A DNA stretch of 12,386 nt from Candidatus Daviesbacteria bacterium (GTDB lineage: Bacteria > Patescibacteria > Microgenomatia > Daviesbacterales > UBA10151), in contig JAUSHE010000011.1 in NCBI GenBank assembly GCA_030648435.1, positions 1 to 12,386 on the forward strand, read 5' to 3'. The notes beneath the pieces are model-generated. The model searched no databases, was not told the origin of the DNA, and saw nothing but the letters and a program-made list of their open reading frames with translations. Made by a program: the position numbers and the translations under genes. Below, piece after piece: positions 1-7,471 of this stretch. The first letter of the stretch is position 1. Each line of letters opens with the position of its first letter.

Positions 1-36
1 TCCCAACATAAATCCAGTATACTACTTTAGCAAGAG

Positions 37-73
37 CGAAACTGCCTCTTGACGGCTATATCGAAACTGCCTC
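37..73. repeat. Direct repeat pair flanking a -35-like box
   Basis: The 12-mer CGAAACTGCCTC occurs at 37-48 and again at 62-73, a period of 25 bp. A TTGACG box (49-54) lies between the copies. The second copy fills the spacer in front of a CACAAT box (73-78, 18 bp spacing). The arrangement would suit a regulator binding two sites about 2.5 helical turns apart at the promoter of the L,D-transpeptidase gene. The repeat is seen directly; operator function is inference. Confidence 0.45.
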
Positions 74-78
74 ACAAT
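49..78 (+). promoter_or_regulatory. Possible promoter of the L,D-transpeptidase gene
   Basis: TTGACG (49-54) and CACAAT (73-78) are 18 bp apart and would start transcription near 85, about 26 nt before the ATG. The -35 is good and the -10 weak (4 of 6). TATACT at 18-23 is an alternative -10 without a convincing -35. Confidence 0.3.
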
Positions 79-110
79 AAAATTAGTGTGAAAGACGGCA
101 CGCTTATTTT

Positions 111-833
111 ATGCTACACCGTCTAGTACCTCTATTATTACTGATAATCGCCATCGTCTATATTGCTCTTAATTTCCAGTCAATCAAAAGAACTGTTGCT
201 TATAAATTGCACATTTCCGGTGACACAACTACTTCCTGCTGCAATGCCGATGTAGTTGCCAAATCAAATGGAAGCTTTGACGAAGACGCCGCTACAGCCA
301 TTTTTAATAACAAGATTATAGATTATCCTAAAACGTCTCTGGCTTATGCCCAATCCCAGGCCTTAGCCCAAAGCTTAAATTCTGATAAAGTCGTTTTAGG
401 AACAACCAATGCCGAAGGCGAGGAGAAATGGATTGATGTATCTTTAGATGAACAAAAAGTCAGGGCCTGGGAGGGAAATAAACTGATTATGGAATTTCCC
501 ATTTCCTCCGGCTTATGGTCTCCCACTCCAAAAGGAGAATTTAGAATTTGGCATAAAACCAGAAGCCAAACCATGAGCGGCGGATCAAAAGAAATGGGGA
601 CTTATTATAATCTACCAAATGTTCCCAATAACATGTTTTTCTATAAAGGCTATGCGATCCACGGCGCTTACTGGCACAATAATTTTGGTCACCCGATGAG
701 CCATGGTTGCGTCAATGCTCCTCTTGCATCAGCTGCCCAAATCTTTGACTGGGCCGGACCTGTTGTGCCGCCCGGCCAAAACAGCGCCCATTCTTCTGCC
801 GAAAACCCCGGCACCAGAGTAGTAGTACACTAA
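111..833 (+). CDS. L,D-transpeptidase, YkuD domain, membrane-anchored
   Basis: Cell-wall enzyme that forms L,D (3-3) peptidoglycan cross-links, or attaches proteins to peptidoglycan, on the outer face of the membrane. The 240-residue protein starts with a hydrophobic anchor (about residues 5-21), then a low-complexity linker (about 35-100) and a C-terminal YkuD domain (about 107-238). The active site is clear: His184 in AIHGAYW, then HPMSHGCVN with His198 and catalytic Cys200. The usual Arg after the Cys region is Asn, a common YkuD variant. The linker has a CysCys pair (43-44) of unknown role. The ATG at 111 is used because no upstream in-frame start with a ribosome site is visible; no Shine-Dalgarno sequence precedes it. 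The stop overlaps the stop of the convergent kinase by 4 nt. Family is certain; the exact cross-linking role is not. Confidence 0.9.
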   Translation: MLHRLVPLLLLIIAIVYIALNFQSIKRTVAYKLHISGDTTTSCCNADVVAKSNGSFDEDAATAIFNNKIIDYPKTSLAYAQSQALAQSLNSDKVVLGTTNAEGEEKWIDVSLDEQKVRAWEGNKLIMEFPISSGLWSPTPKGEFRIWHKTRSQTMSGGSKEMGTYYNLPNVPNNMFFYKGYAIHGAYWHNNFGHPMSHGCVNAPLASAAQIFDWAGPVVPPGQNSAHSSAENPGTRVVVH

Positions 834-1804
834 ATTTCTTTGGCAATTATTTTGGAATTCTCTTTTAATTTATCCTGCATTTGTTCATAAGTCAAAAGGC
901 CTGCCTGAGACCCGATTTGTTCTACAACCGAAGCACCATTAGCTGCACCCCACCGCATAGCTCCTGCCAAACTCTCCCCATGAAAAAGACCTGCCAGTAA
1001 ACCTGTTGCATACCCATCTCCCGCACCTGTCATCTCTACTAAATGAGCCGGAAAAATATCTATATGAAAAAAGGTTTTTCCGTCAAAACCATAAGAACCA
1101 TCTATTCCGTCAGTTACAACAATCATCTTCGGACCCAAATCCGCAAGACCTTTCAGTAATTTCTTTATAGGTAATTCTTCTTTACTCAGAATCTTTTCCG
1201 CTTCTTCCTTATTAACAATAAATAATTCTGTTAGGGTTAACAGTTTAGGATTTTTCTTAACACCCGCCATGAGTTGATACGTACCGGGATTATAGAAAAG
1301 TTTTGCCCCTGTCCGTTCAAGATAAACATCCAGTTCCTGAAGTAAACTAGACTCCGTAAAAGATGATCCCACGGAGGTAAAATATACCCATTTTGAAGGG
1401 TCCAGATCAGGTAGAAGGTATTTCCATTGCTGATGGTAGACAAAAATTGTTCTTTCTCCCTGAAAAATCAAAACCGTAGATAAATTTGATTCCATTCCCT
1501 CGTTTATCACCACATACCTGGTATTTATACCTTCGTTTTTTAGTTTCTCAAGGATTTGTTGACCCTGAGGATCTGATCCGACATTAGTATAAATTGCAGT
1601 TTCTAGCTTAAGTCTGGCAGATCCTACAGCATTATTGGCAGCATTGCCGGCTACCAAGTGAGTTAATTTATCAACGGGAATTTTGTCCCCATACTCAACA
1701 CATAACTGACAATCTGTTTTATTAAGGTTACACTTTACCTCTGCATCATGAATCTTTACAAAATTATCAATTGTAGAGTCACCAATGGAAATTAAATCAA
1801 ACAT
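830..1804 (-). CDS. PfkB-family carbohydrate/nucleoside kinase
   Basis: ATP-dependent kinase of the ribokinase/PfkB family, cytoplasmic, phosphorylating a sugar or nucleoside. At 324 residues it has the family's normal length. The N-terminal SIGDSTIDNF strand (6-15) and the AGNAANNAVGSARL sugar-binding segment (52-65) match PfkB signature 1. NKEE (198-201) is the Mg/phosphate NXXE motif. EMTGAGDGYATG (257-268) is signature 2, with catalytic Asp263 in GAGD. An unusual insertion after the first strand carries Cys25, Cys32 and Cys35 (C-x6-C-x2-C). The substrate cannot be read from sequence; ribokinase, adenosine kinase or fructokinase activities are all possible. It is divergent from the mannosyltransferase gene (60 nt gap) and overlaps the transpeptidase end by 4 nt. 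No Shine-Dalgarno sequence precedes the ATG. Confidence 0.88.
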   Translation of the reverse strand: MFDLISIGDSTIDNFVKIHDAEVKCNLNKTDCQLCVEYGDKIPVDKLTHLVAGNAANNAVGSARLKLETAIYTNVGSDPQGQQILEKLKNEGINTRYVVINEGMESNLSTVLIFQGERTIFVYHQQWKYLLPDLDPSKWVYFTSVGSSFTESSLLQELDVYLERTGAKLFYNPGTYQLMAGVKKNPKLLTLTELFIVNKEEAEKILSKEELPIKKLLKGLADLGPKMIVVTDGIDGSYGFDGKTFFHIDIFPAHLVEMTGAGDGYATGLLAGLFHGESLAGAMRWGAANGASVVEQIGSQAGLLTYEQMQDKLKENSKIIAKEI

Positions 1805-1852
1805 AATAAGGATTACTTTTAGCTTACCATAGAATAAAGGAAGATAATAAGT

Positions 1853-1858
1853 TATATT
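1853..1858 (+). promoter_or_regulatory. -10 box abutting the mannosyltransferase start
   Basis: TATATT ends 6 nt before the ATG at 1865, so transcription would begin at or near the A of the start codon (a leaderless mRNA). No good -35 is visible 17 bp upstream. A GGAAG at 1839-1843 is too far (21 nt) to act as a ribosome site. Weak alone; it gains weight from the same layout at three other genes here. Confidence 0.4.
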
Positions 1859-1864
1859 TGATTC

Positions 1865-2968
1865 ATGGTTACAAAAATTCTGATAATTATCCTAACGTGG
1901 CTTGTTGTAGTAAATTCTTTCGCCTTAGTCTCTTTAAACAGATTAAATCTTCTTCCCGATACATCATATTCTTGGATAAATCCAAAGGAATTTAGACCTT
2001 TGCAGGGCTGGAATTTAATAGACCTTCATTCAAGATGGGATTCGATCTGGTATTTGGATATCGCCAAAAATGGTTATATCTTCGCAGGCGAAGAAAAGCT
2101 TTCCAATATAGTTTTTTTTCCTCTTTATCCAGCTTTAATTAAAGCTGGCTCGTTTGTTACCTTGGGCAATTACGAATTAGCAGGAATATTCATAAGTATT
2201 ATATGTTTAACATTTGCATCTCTCTTTTTATGTAAACTTGTTAAACAATTTCATCCTCAAATAAATCCTTTTTTACCGATCATGTTATTACTAATCTTTC
2301 CAACCTCTTTCTTCCTAAATTCTATTTATAGCGAATCATTGTTTTTATTCTTATCCATTGGCTGCTTTTATTACACTTTAAAAAAGAATTACCTAATTGC
2401 TGCCCTTTTTGGATTATTTGCTTCTTTAACAAAATTGACTGGGGTAATATTATTCATTCCTGTAATTTTTGAATATTTAGAAGCTCAAAATTTTAGTTTT
2501 AAAATAAGACCAAAAATACTTTATAGTCTTTTAATCCCATCTGGAACTGCTGCATTTTTATTATTTCATTATTTTGCTTATGGAGATTTCCTGCTTTTCT
2601 TAAAAGTAGAAAGTTGGTGGGGAAGATCCTTTGCACTAAATACAAACCATTTTCAATTTATTACCAACCCGGCAATTATTAATTTTATGTTGGATGTATT
2701 TTATATTTTATTGTTTTCTATAATAACTTTTTTTGTTTTTAAAAAACTTAAAGTTTCTTATGCGCTTTATATGATCGGTTCAATTTTGATTCCTCTTAGC
2801 ACCGGAACTTTCATGAGTATTGGAAGATATATCTTACCACTTTTTCCTCTATATATATTATTGGCTTCTATTAAAAATGAGTGTCTAAAATTCATAATAA
2901 ACTTACTTTTTATCCTTCTCCTTGCCCTGAATATTGTTTTATTCGTAAATAATTATTGGGCCGGCTGA
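1865..2968 (+). CDS. PIG-V-like mannosyltransferase (GT-C membrane glycosyltransferase)
   Basis: Integral membrane glycosyltransferase of the GT-C fold, expected to use a polyprenyl-phosphate sugar donor and add a sugar (probably mannose) to a glycolipid or protein on the outer membrane face. The 367-residue protein is hydrophobic with about nine to ten membrane spans. The first loop has SRWDSIWYLDIAKNGY (56-71), the hallmark of the PIG-V/GPI mannosyltransferase II family, where the RWD aspartate is the likely catalytic residue. FFPLYPALIK follows at about 84-93, another family signature. The gene is visibly more AT-rich than its neighbours, which may reflect recent acquisition or only the hydrophobic codon bias. 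Its 3' end overlaps the convergent HMA gene by 16 nt. A weak CCGG...CCGG hairpin followed by six T (2961-2988) could end the transcript. The acceptor is unknown. Confidence 0.82.
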   Translation: MVTKILIIILTWLVVVNSFALVSLNRLNLLPDTSYSWINPKEFRPLQGWNLIDLHSRWDSIWYLDIAKNGYIFAGEEKLSNIVFFPLYPALIKAGSFVTLGNYELAGIFISIICLTFASLFLCKLVKQFHPQINPFLPIMLLLIFPTSFFLNSIYSESLFLFLSIGCFYYTLKKNYLIAALFGLFASLTKLTGVILFIPVIFEYLEAQNFSFKIRPKILYSLLIPSGTAAFLLFHYFAYGDFLLFLKVESWWGRSFALNTNHFQFITNPAIINFMLDVFYILLFSIITFFVFKKLKVSYALYMIGSILIPLSTGTFMSIGRYILPLFPLYILLASIKNECLKFIINLLFILLLALNIVLFVNNYWAG

Positions 2969-3165
2969 GCAGTATAACCGGATTTTTTGATGGTTTCCAT
3001 AACTAAATTATCTTTGATTTTTTCCGGATCAAATTCGACTTCTGTTTCCATTTTTGCATAAGAAGTTTTGGAAGATTTAATACCTTCCAGATCTTCAAGA
3101 TCCATGTCAATAGTCATAGCACAGGAGGCGCAGTGCATGCCAATAATTTTGAATTTCTTTTTCAT
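2953..3165 (-). CDS. CopZ-like heavy-metal-associated (HMA) copper chaperone
   Basis: Small cytosolic ferredoxin-like HMA domain, 70 residues, that would carry Cu+ to or from the CopA ATPase encoded two genes upstream. The metal site is GMHCASC with Cys12 and Cys15, followed by the expected beta-alpha-beta length and a C-terminal KKSGYTAQ segment. An in-frame start 39 nt further upstream exists, but its extra residues lie inside the preceding gene. The ATG at 3165 forms an ATGA stop/start overlap with that gene and gives the canonical HMA N-terminus, so it is preferred. The helix after the motif is acidic (MDLEDLEG), unlike the basic face of classical CopZ; this may affect its ATPase docking. 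It is the last gene of the copper operon and overlaps the convergent mannosyltransferase by 16 nt. Confidence 0.87.
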   Translation of the reverse strand: MKKKFKIIGMHCASCAMTIDMDLEDLEGIKSSKTSYAKMETEVEFDPEKIKDNLVMETIKKSGYTAQPAQ

Positions 3166-4148
3166 ATTACTTCGATCGTTCCGCGGTACATTCCCATTGA
3201 ACAACTAAACGGTATTTGCCCAATTCCTTTCGGTGTAAACTCAATAACCTGAGTATCTGTTGGTTTCAAATTCTTGGAAATGCCAAGTGACGGGATCCTA
3301 AAGGCCAAAGCACATCCGAAACTGTTATTTGAAGTAAGAGTAAGTTTAACTGGCAAACCTTTTTTAACTTTCATATAGTTTGGACTGTAGCCGCTGCCGG
3401 AAATCTGGATCTGGTATTCCTGGCTTGTAGCAATATTTTCTGTTTGTGTTTGATTATCCTGACTGCTTAGATCAATTGTCACTATGGGAAATCCTGCCGC
3501 CCCCAGCGTATTATTAATGGTAATAAGCCCTACAAAAATTATTATAAAAGCCGCAATTTTGAAAAAAGTCTGACGGAAATTATCACTTAATTTGGCAGTA
3601 ATATATCCTAAACCAAAAAAGATTGGTGAAGTGCCCAACACAAAAGCAATTAAAATCAATGCTCCCTTAATCGCGGAACCGGAAGAAATTGCCAAAGCCT
3701 CCATGGCCAAAGTTGTCCCGCAGGGAATAAAAATAGTCATTGCCCCTAAGATGCCGGGTGCAAAAATATCCGCGCTTTTTGATTTATTTCTTATCATTCT
3801 TGTTAAAAATCTGGGCGGCTGCAAAATAAAATAACGGAAAAAGGGATGCACATTCAATAAATTTAAGGCCACAATAATCATGTAAATTCCGGCAATAATT
3901 TGCATGATATTTCTGACATTATCTGAAATAGACAACACAGCCCCAAATAACCCTAATACTCCTCCCAAAATTGCATAACTTACAAGCTTTGCCAAAAGAA
4001 AGGATAAGGTGGGGATAAAATCATTTTTGTCCTTTTGGTCAACCTCTTTCCTGGCAGTGATGGCAGAAGCCAAGAGTCCTCCCTGAACTGCAGCACAACC
4101 CAAACCCCCTGCAGTTAAACCTACTAAAAATATTGTTATAAGATCCAT
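3162..4148 (-). CDS. TauE/SafE-DsbD-like membrane protein fused to a cupredoxin domain
   Basis: Fusion protein of 328 residues. Residues 1-215 form a six-span membrane unit of the DsbD_2/UreH-like (TauE/SafE) type. It has paired signature cysteines: Cys18 in AGGLGCAAVQGG and Cys143 in FIPCGTTLAME, matching the membrane cysteine pair of DsbD/CcdA-type electron carriers. After a polar linker (about 224-243) comes a cupredoxin_1-type domain (about 244-328) on the outer face. The likely Cu ligands are Cys279 (FGCALAFRIPSLG) and Cys316, Met318 and Met320 in FSCSMGMYRG. No His ligand is visible, which suggests Cu(I) capture rather than a blue-copper centre. The stop overlaps the HMA gene (ATGA), and the start overlaps the copA stop by 1 nt (TAATG). 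The role is inferred: copper handling coupled to thiol redox, or metal export. Confidence 0.82.
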   Translation of the reverse strand: MDLITIFLVGLTAGGLGCAAVQGGLLASAITARKEVDQKDKNDFIPTLSFLLAKLVSYAILGGVLGLFGAVLSISDNVRNIMQIIAGIYMIIVALNLLNVHPFFRYFILQPPRFLTRMIRNKSKSADIFAPGILGAMTIFIPCGTTLAMEALAISSGSAIKGALILIAFVLGTSPIFFGLGYITAKLSDNFRQTFFKIAAFIIIFVGLITINNTLGAAGFPIVTIDLSSQDNQTQTENIATSQEYQIQISGSGYSPNYMKVKKGLPVKLTLTSNNSFGCALAFRIPSLGISKNLKPTDTQVIEFTPKGIGQIPFSCSMGMYRGTIEVI

Positions 4149-6322
4149 TAGATTTTCGCTTTCTTCAGCAATAATGAGTTACTTACTACTGATATTGAAC
4201 TCATTGCCATGGCTGCCGAAGCTAAGATTGGATTAAGAAGAATATGCAAAGGGATGTATAGAATTCCCATGGCAACAGGTATCAAAATAATATTATAACC
4301 AAATGCCCAGAAAAGGTTAAGCTTTATTGTCCTCATGGTCTTTTTTGATAAATTGATAGCTGCGGCTATGGAACGTAAATCTTTATTAACCAAAGTAATA
4401 TTACCTGCCTCTATTGCTACATCTGTACCCGAACCCATGGCTATTCCAACACTCGCCGCGGCGAGAGCCGGTGCATCATTAATCCCGTCTCCCACAAAAG
4501 CCACTTTTTTCCCTGCATCTTGTAACTTCCTAACTTCTTTTTCTTTTTGGTCAGGTAACACTTCTGCAAGCACTCTTTTTATACCTACTTTCCCGGCAAT
4601 TGCATTAGCTGTTCTTTGGTTATCTCCGGTGATCATAATTACCTCAATCCCCATTTTTTGCAAGCTCCCAACTGCTTCTTTTGCGCTGTCTTTTACAGTA
4701 TCTGCCACGGCAATCAAGCCCAATAGTTTGTTATTGTGTGCTAACATCATGACTGTTTTTCCCATCTGTTCCAATTTCTCTACTTCTTGCTCATCAATTT
4801 TTATTTTCTCCCTTTCCATTAATCTTCTATTGCCCAAAACCACCATCTTTCCGCCTATCTTCCCTTCCACCCCGTATCCGGGAATAGCCTTAAATCCGGT
4901 TACTGTTAAGAATTTAATTTTTTCCTCCTCTGCCTTTTTAACAATCGCCTCTGCCAAAGAATGCTCCGAACCTTTTTCTAAAGAGGCAGCCAGCTGCAAA
5001 ACATCCCCAACAACATCAGTCACTAATGGTTTTCCATAAGTTAAAGTTCCTGTTTTATCAAAAATAATAGTGTCAATTTTATGGGCAGTTTCCAGACTTT
5101 CAGCATCCTTGATTAAGATTCCTTTGTTCGCGCCAATACCTGTCCCCACCATAATGGCAGTAGGAGTAGCCAACCCCATTGCGCAAGGGCAGGCAATAAT
5201 CAAAACCGCCACCATATTCAAAATAGCAAAAAGCAAAGCAGGATTGGGCCCAAAAATATACCAGATTACAAAAGTTATTATTGCAAGCATTATTACAACC
5301 GGCACAAAATAAGATGAAATTAAATCTGCCAAGCGTTGAATTGGAGCTTTAGAACTCTGGGCTTCTTCTACTAATTTAATAATTTGGGAAAGTAGGGTAT
5401 CACTACCAACTTTAGTTGCTTTAAAAGTGAACGTACCGGTTTTATTAAAAGTTGCTCCAACTACTTTATCTCCTTTTGCTTTATCAACCGGAATGCTTTC
5501 ACCGGTCACCATGGATTCATCGATACTGGATTCACCCTCAAAAATTTCCCCGTCAACCGGAATTTTTTCCCCCGGCCTGACCCTAATTACCATCCCCACT
5601 GCCACCTCCGTTATAGGAATATCTGATTCTTTACCATTTTTTACTACTCTGGCTGTTTTTGCCTGCAAACCAATCAGGCGCTTAATGGCCTCTGATGTAC
5701 CGGCTTTAGCTCTGGCTTCAAAGAAACGACCCAGCAAAATCAAACCAATAATAATTGTTGAAACGTCAAAATAAGGCATTGGTTCTATACCAATGTTTTT
5801 TATGATTTGAGGAAAAAGTGTCACAAAAGCAGAATAGGAAAAAGCAACAGTTGTACCTATGACAACTAAAGTATCCATGTTGGCAGTCCGGTGTTTTAAT
5901 GCAGGTATTGTGGCCCTGTAAAATTCCAACCCGGCCCAAAATTGGACTGGAATTGCCAAAATTAGTTGCATCCAAAAAGGCATTCCTAAAAATCCTCCGA
6001 CTATAATTATGCTGCCCAGTAGTAAACTGACAATTACTTTGTTACGTAAATCTTGCAGCTGTTTTTGTTTTTCTTTTCTTTGCTGATCTTCATCCTGCTC
6101 TTTGGGCTCAATCATTAATCTGTAGCCGACATTTGAAACTGCTGCTGCCAAATCTTGATCTTTCACTTTCAAAGAATCATAAGTTATACTGGCTTTTTCC
6201 GAAGCCAGATTAACGGTTGCAGCAGACACCCCCGGCACCTTTGAAAGAGATTTCTCAATCACACGGACACAAGAAGCGCAATGCATGCCTTTAACTAGGA
6301 ATATCTTTTTAATTTCTGGCAT
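4148..6322 (-). CDS. copA: Cu+-translocating P1B-type ATPase, CopA
   Basis: Inner-membrane ATPase that exports Cu+ at the cost of ATP; 724 residues. It has one N-terminal HMA domain (GMHCASC, Cys15/Cys18), eight membrane spans, actuator loop TGES (273-276), the metal-site CPC (378-380) in span 6, phosphorylation motif DKTGT (Asp422), nucleotide motifs TGDN (565-568) and GDGINDAP (611-618), and the Cu+-specific YN (676-677) and MSS (707-709) in spans 7 and 8. This combination marks the P1B-1 subgroup. The usual SEHP motif reads SEHS (452-455): the His is kept and the Pro lost. The ATG at 6322 is chosen over a TTG 39 nt upstream because AAGGA lies 8 nt before it and the protein then starts at the HMA strand. 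Its start lies within the end of the small upstream membrane gene (14 nt overlap). Probably induced with the operon; no CsoR/CueR gene is present in the window. Confidence 0.96.
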   Translation of the reverse strand: MPEIKKIFLVKGMHCASCVRVIEKSLSKVPGVSAATVNLASEKASITYDSLKVKDQDLAAAVSNVGYRLMIEPKEQDEDQQRKEKQKQLQDLRNKVIVSLLLGSIIIVGGFLGMPFWMQLILAIPVQFWAGLEFYRATIPALKHRTANMDTLVVIGTTVAFSYSAFVTLFPQIIKNIGIEPMPYFDVSTIIIGLILLGRFFEARAKAGTSEAIKRLIGLQAKTARVVKNGKESDIPITEVAVGMVIRVRPGEKIPVDGEIFEGESSIDESMVTGESIPVDKAKGDKVVGATFNKTGTFTFKATKVGSDTLLSQIIKLVEEAQSSKAPIQRLADLISSYFVPVVIMLAIITFVIWYIFGPNPALLFAILNMVAVLIIACPCAMGLATPTAIMVGTGIGANKGILIKDAESLETAHKIDTIIFDKTGTLTYGKPLVTDVVGDVLQLAASLEKGSEHSLAEAIVKKAEEEKIKFLTVTGFKAIPGYGVEGKIGGKMVVLGNRRLMEREKIKIDEQEVEKLEQMGKTVMMLAHNNKLLGLIAVADTVKDSAKEAVGSLQKMGIEVIMITGDNQRTANAIAGKVGIKRVLAEVLPDQKEKEVRKLQDAGKKVAFVGDGINDAPALAAASVGIAMGSGTDVAIEAGNITLVNKDLRSIAAAINLSKKTMRTIKLNLFWAFGYNIILIPVAMGILYIPLHILLNPILASAAMAMSSISVVSNSLLLKKAKI

Positions 6323-6413
6323 TCCCTTTTTCCTTCTTTCTAAGAAAAAACCAGTAGACAAAAATTATTCCTAAAACACCTGATAATATGACTAAAATTT
6401 TATCTGAACTCAT
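6309..6413 (-). CDS. 34-residue single-span membrane peptide upstream of copA
   Basis: Short ORF between the DsbA gene and copA. It starts with ATG at 6413, 21 nt after the DsbA stop, with a distant AGGA upstream. It encodes 34 residues: short polar start MSSDK, one hydrophobic span (about 6-24, ending VYWFFL) and a basic tail RKKEKG. The positive tail predicts an N-out, C-in orientation. Its stop lies 14 nt inside copA, so translation of the two is probably coupled. From memory of family architecture, cupredoxin proteins in related copper operons often start with such an anchor (a short span ending in WFF plus basic residues). Here the cupredoxin part is absent and a cupredoxin domain instead ends the TauE/SafE-like protein. 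It may be a true small protein (like small partners of P-type ATPases) or a remnant anchor kept for coupling. Confidence 0.55.
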   Translation of the reverse strand: MSSDKILVILSGVLGIIFVYWFFLRKKEKGNARN

Positions 6414-6434
6414 ACGTTTTACTTATTCCTGAAG

Positions 6435-7070
6435 TTATTTCTTTAACTCGTTTGCAACAACAACATCTAAATCAGCAAAGCTTTGTAAATTGAGTTTATA
6501 ACCGTTTAAGAAAAAAGTTGGCGTTGAGGTAACCCCCAATCTTCTTCCTTCTGCAATTTCTGAATCAATAATTACCTTATACTTATCTCCGGTTAACCCT
6601 AATCTAATTTTTGCTTCATCAAGCCCCAGATCTCTGGCCAAACTCAAGAAGAAAGACTCTGCATCAGTATCTGACATTGCGGACCATTGAGATTGGGTGT
6701 CAAAGAGCTTATCGTGCATTTCCCAAAATTTACCCTGCTCTCCGGCGGCTTCAGCTAGATATGCCGCTTTTCTTCCGTATGGATGCTGAGGGAGAGGAAA
6801 ATGACGGTAGATTAACTGGACATTATCAATTGAACGAAGTGTTTTTATAAAAGGTTCTGCAACTTCGCAGGCCGGACATTGAAAATCCGAAAATTCCACC
6901 AGTTTTACTTTTGCACTATCAGTACCTATTTTCTGACCTTTAGAATAATCAATGTTTTTAACATCGGGGTTTTGAGTTTCTGAATCTTTACCAAGAAAAA
7001 ATACCGCACCAAAAATAAGAACTATCACAAAAAGTAAGATAGCTCCCAGTAGTTTAGTTTCTGTTTTCAT
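6435..7070 (-). CDS. DsbA-like thiol oxidoreductase (thioredoxin_4), membrane-anchored
   Basis: Extracytoplasmic disulfide oxidase of 211 residues. An N-terminal signal anchor (about 8-26) precedes a thioredoxin-fold domain with active site FSDFQCPACE (Cys65, Cys68), an inserted helical part with HFPLPQHPYGRKAA and GKFWEMHDKLF, and the cis-Pro loop TSTPTFF (Pro184). CPAC, rather than CGPC, is typical of oxidising DsbA/BdbD-like enzymes. An in-frame start 75 nt upstream is rejected: the added residues fall inside the VKOR gene and precede the anchor. The ATG at 7070 gives an ATGA overlap with the VKOR stop. VKOR directly upstream is its expected partner, re-oxidising it by passing electrons to quinone. 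A possible substrate is the cupredoxin/DsbD-like protein of the same operon. Confidence 0.92.
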   Translation of the reverse strand: MKTETKLLGAILLFVIVLIFGAVFFLGKDSETQNPDVKNIDYSKGQKIGTDSAKVKLVEFSDFQCPACEVAEPFIKTLRSIDNVQLIYRHFPLPQHPYGRKAAYLAEAAGEQGKFWEMHDKLFDTQSQWSAMSDTDAESFFLSLARDLGLDEAKIRLGLTGDKYKVIIDSEIAEGRRLGVTSTPTFFLNGYKLNLQSFADLDVVVANELKK

Positions 7071-7471
7071 GAAATTTTTTTCCGGATCAAAATTAACACC
7101 AGAATAACAAGCGATATTATAAATGATGTTACACACCAAAAGCAAAATGCCTTTATCACAAAAGCCTCAAGATAAGTTAAATACACCCCAAAACCAACTC
7201 CTGCAAAAGCAACTATCAATTGTAATTTTTTTACCAGTTTTGTCGGTAAATCATGAGAATGCACTACAGATAATGTTGCCATGGCAAGATAAAAAACTAC
7301 CCCTAGAATCGGGGTAGAAATGCCAAAAAAAGAAGAATACGGACTAGCCCGGACAATATCGCAACCGGTTCCTGTCGGACAAAGTATCGGACCGCTTAAA
7401 TTATATTCATAAAGCAAAAAAGAAGCCAGGGCAAACCCCAGCAAACTAAAAATAAAGATTAAGCGGTTCAT
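7067..7471 (-). CDS. VKOR-family quinone-dependent disulfide oxidase
   Basis: Bacterial vitamin K epoxide reductase homologue that re-oxidises a DsbA partner and delivers electrons to quinone in the membrane. The 134-residue protein has four spans. All four functional cysteines are present: loop pair Cys31 and Cys37 (ILCPTGTGCDIV) and active-site pair Cys110 and Cys113 (AFCFWC). The conserved serine region SPYSSFFGISTPILG follows the loop pair. There is no fused thioredoxin domain; the separate DsbA-like protein encoded next fills that role. The start overlaps the LOG gene stop (ATGA), and the stop overlaps the DsbA start the same way, indicating translational coupling and balanced expression. 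Function as the DsbB equivalent is well supported by the pairing. Confidence 0.93.
   Translation of the reverse strand: MNRLIFIFSLLGFALASFLLYEYNLSGPILCPTGTGCDIVRASPYSSFFGISTPILGVVFYLAMATLSVVHSHDLPTKLVKKLQLIVAFAGVGFGVYLTYLEAFVIKAFCFWCVTSFIISLVILVLILIRKKIS

Noticed and set aside
3166..3204. Longer start for the HMA chaperone
   Set aside because: The added residues lie in the preceding gene's frame region and are not HMA-like; the ATGA junction fixes the start at 3165.
4335..5774. Long plus-strand open frames opposite copA (234, 80 and 115 codons)
   Set aside because: They are antisense shadows of a gene with clear catalytic motifs; their predicted proteins have no recognisable domain.
6323..6361. 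TTG start for CopA 13 codons upstream
   Set aside because: A TTG without a ribosome site competes with an ATG that has AAGGA 8 nt before it; these bases instead encode part of the small membrane peptide.
7071..7145. Longer start for the DsbA-like protein
   Set aside because: It lies inside the VKOR gene, adds residues before the signal anchor and loses the ATGA coupling seen at 7067-7070.
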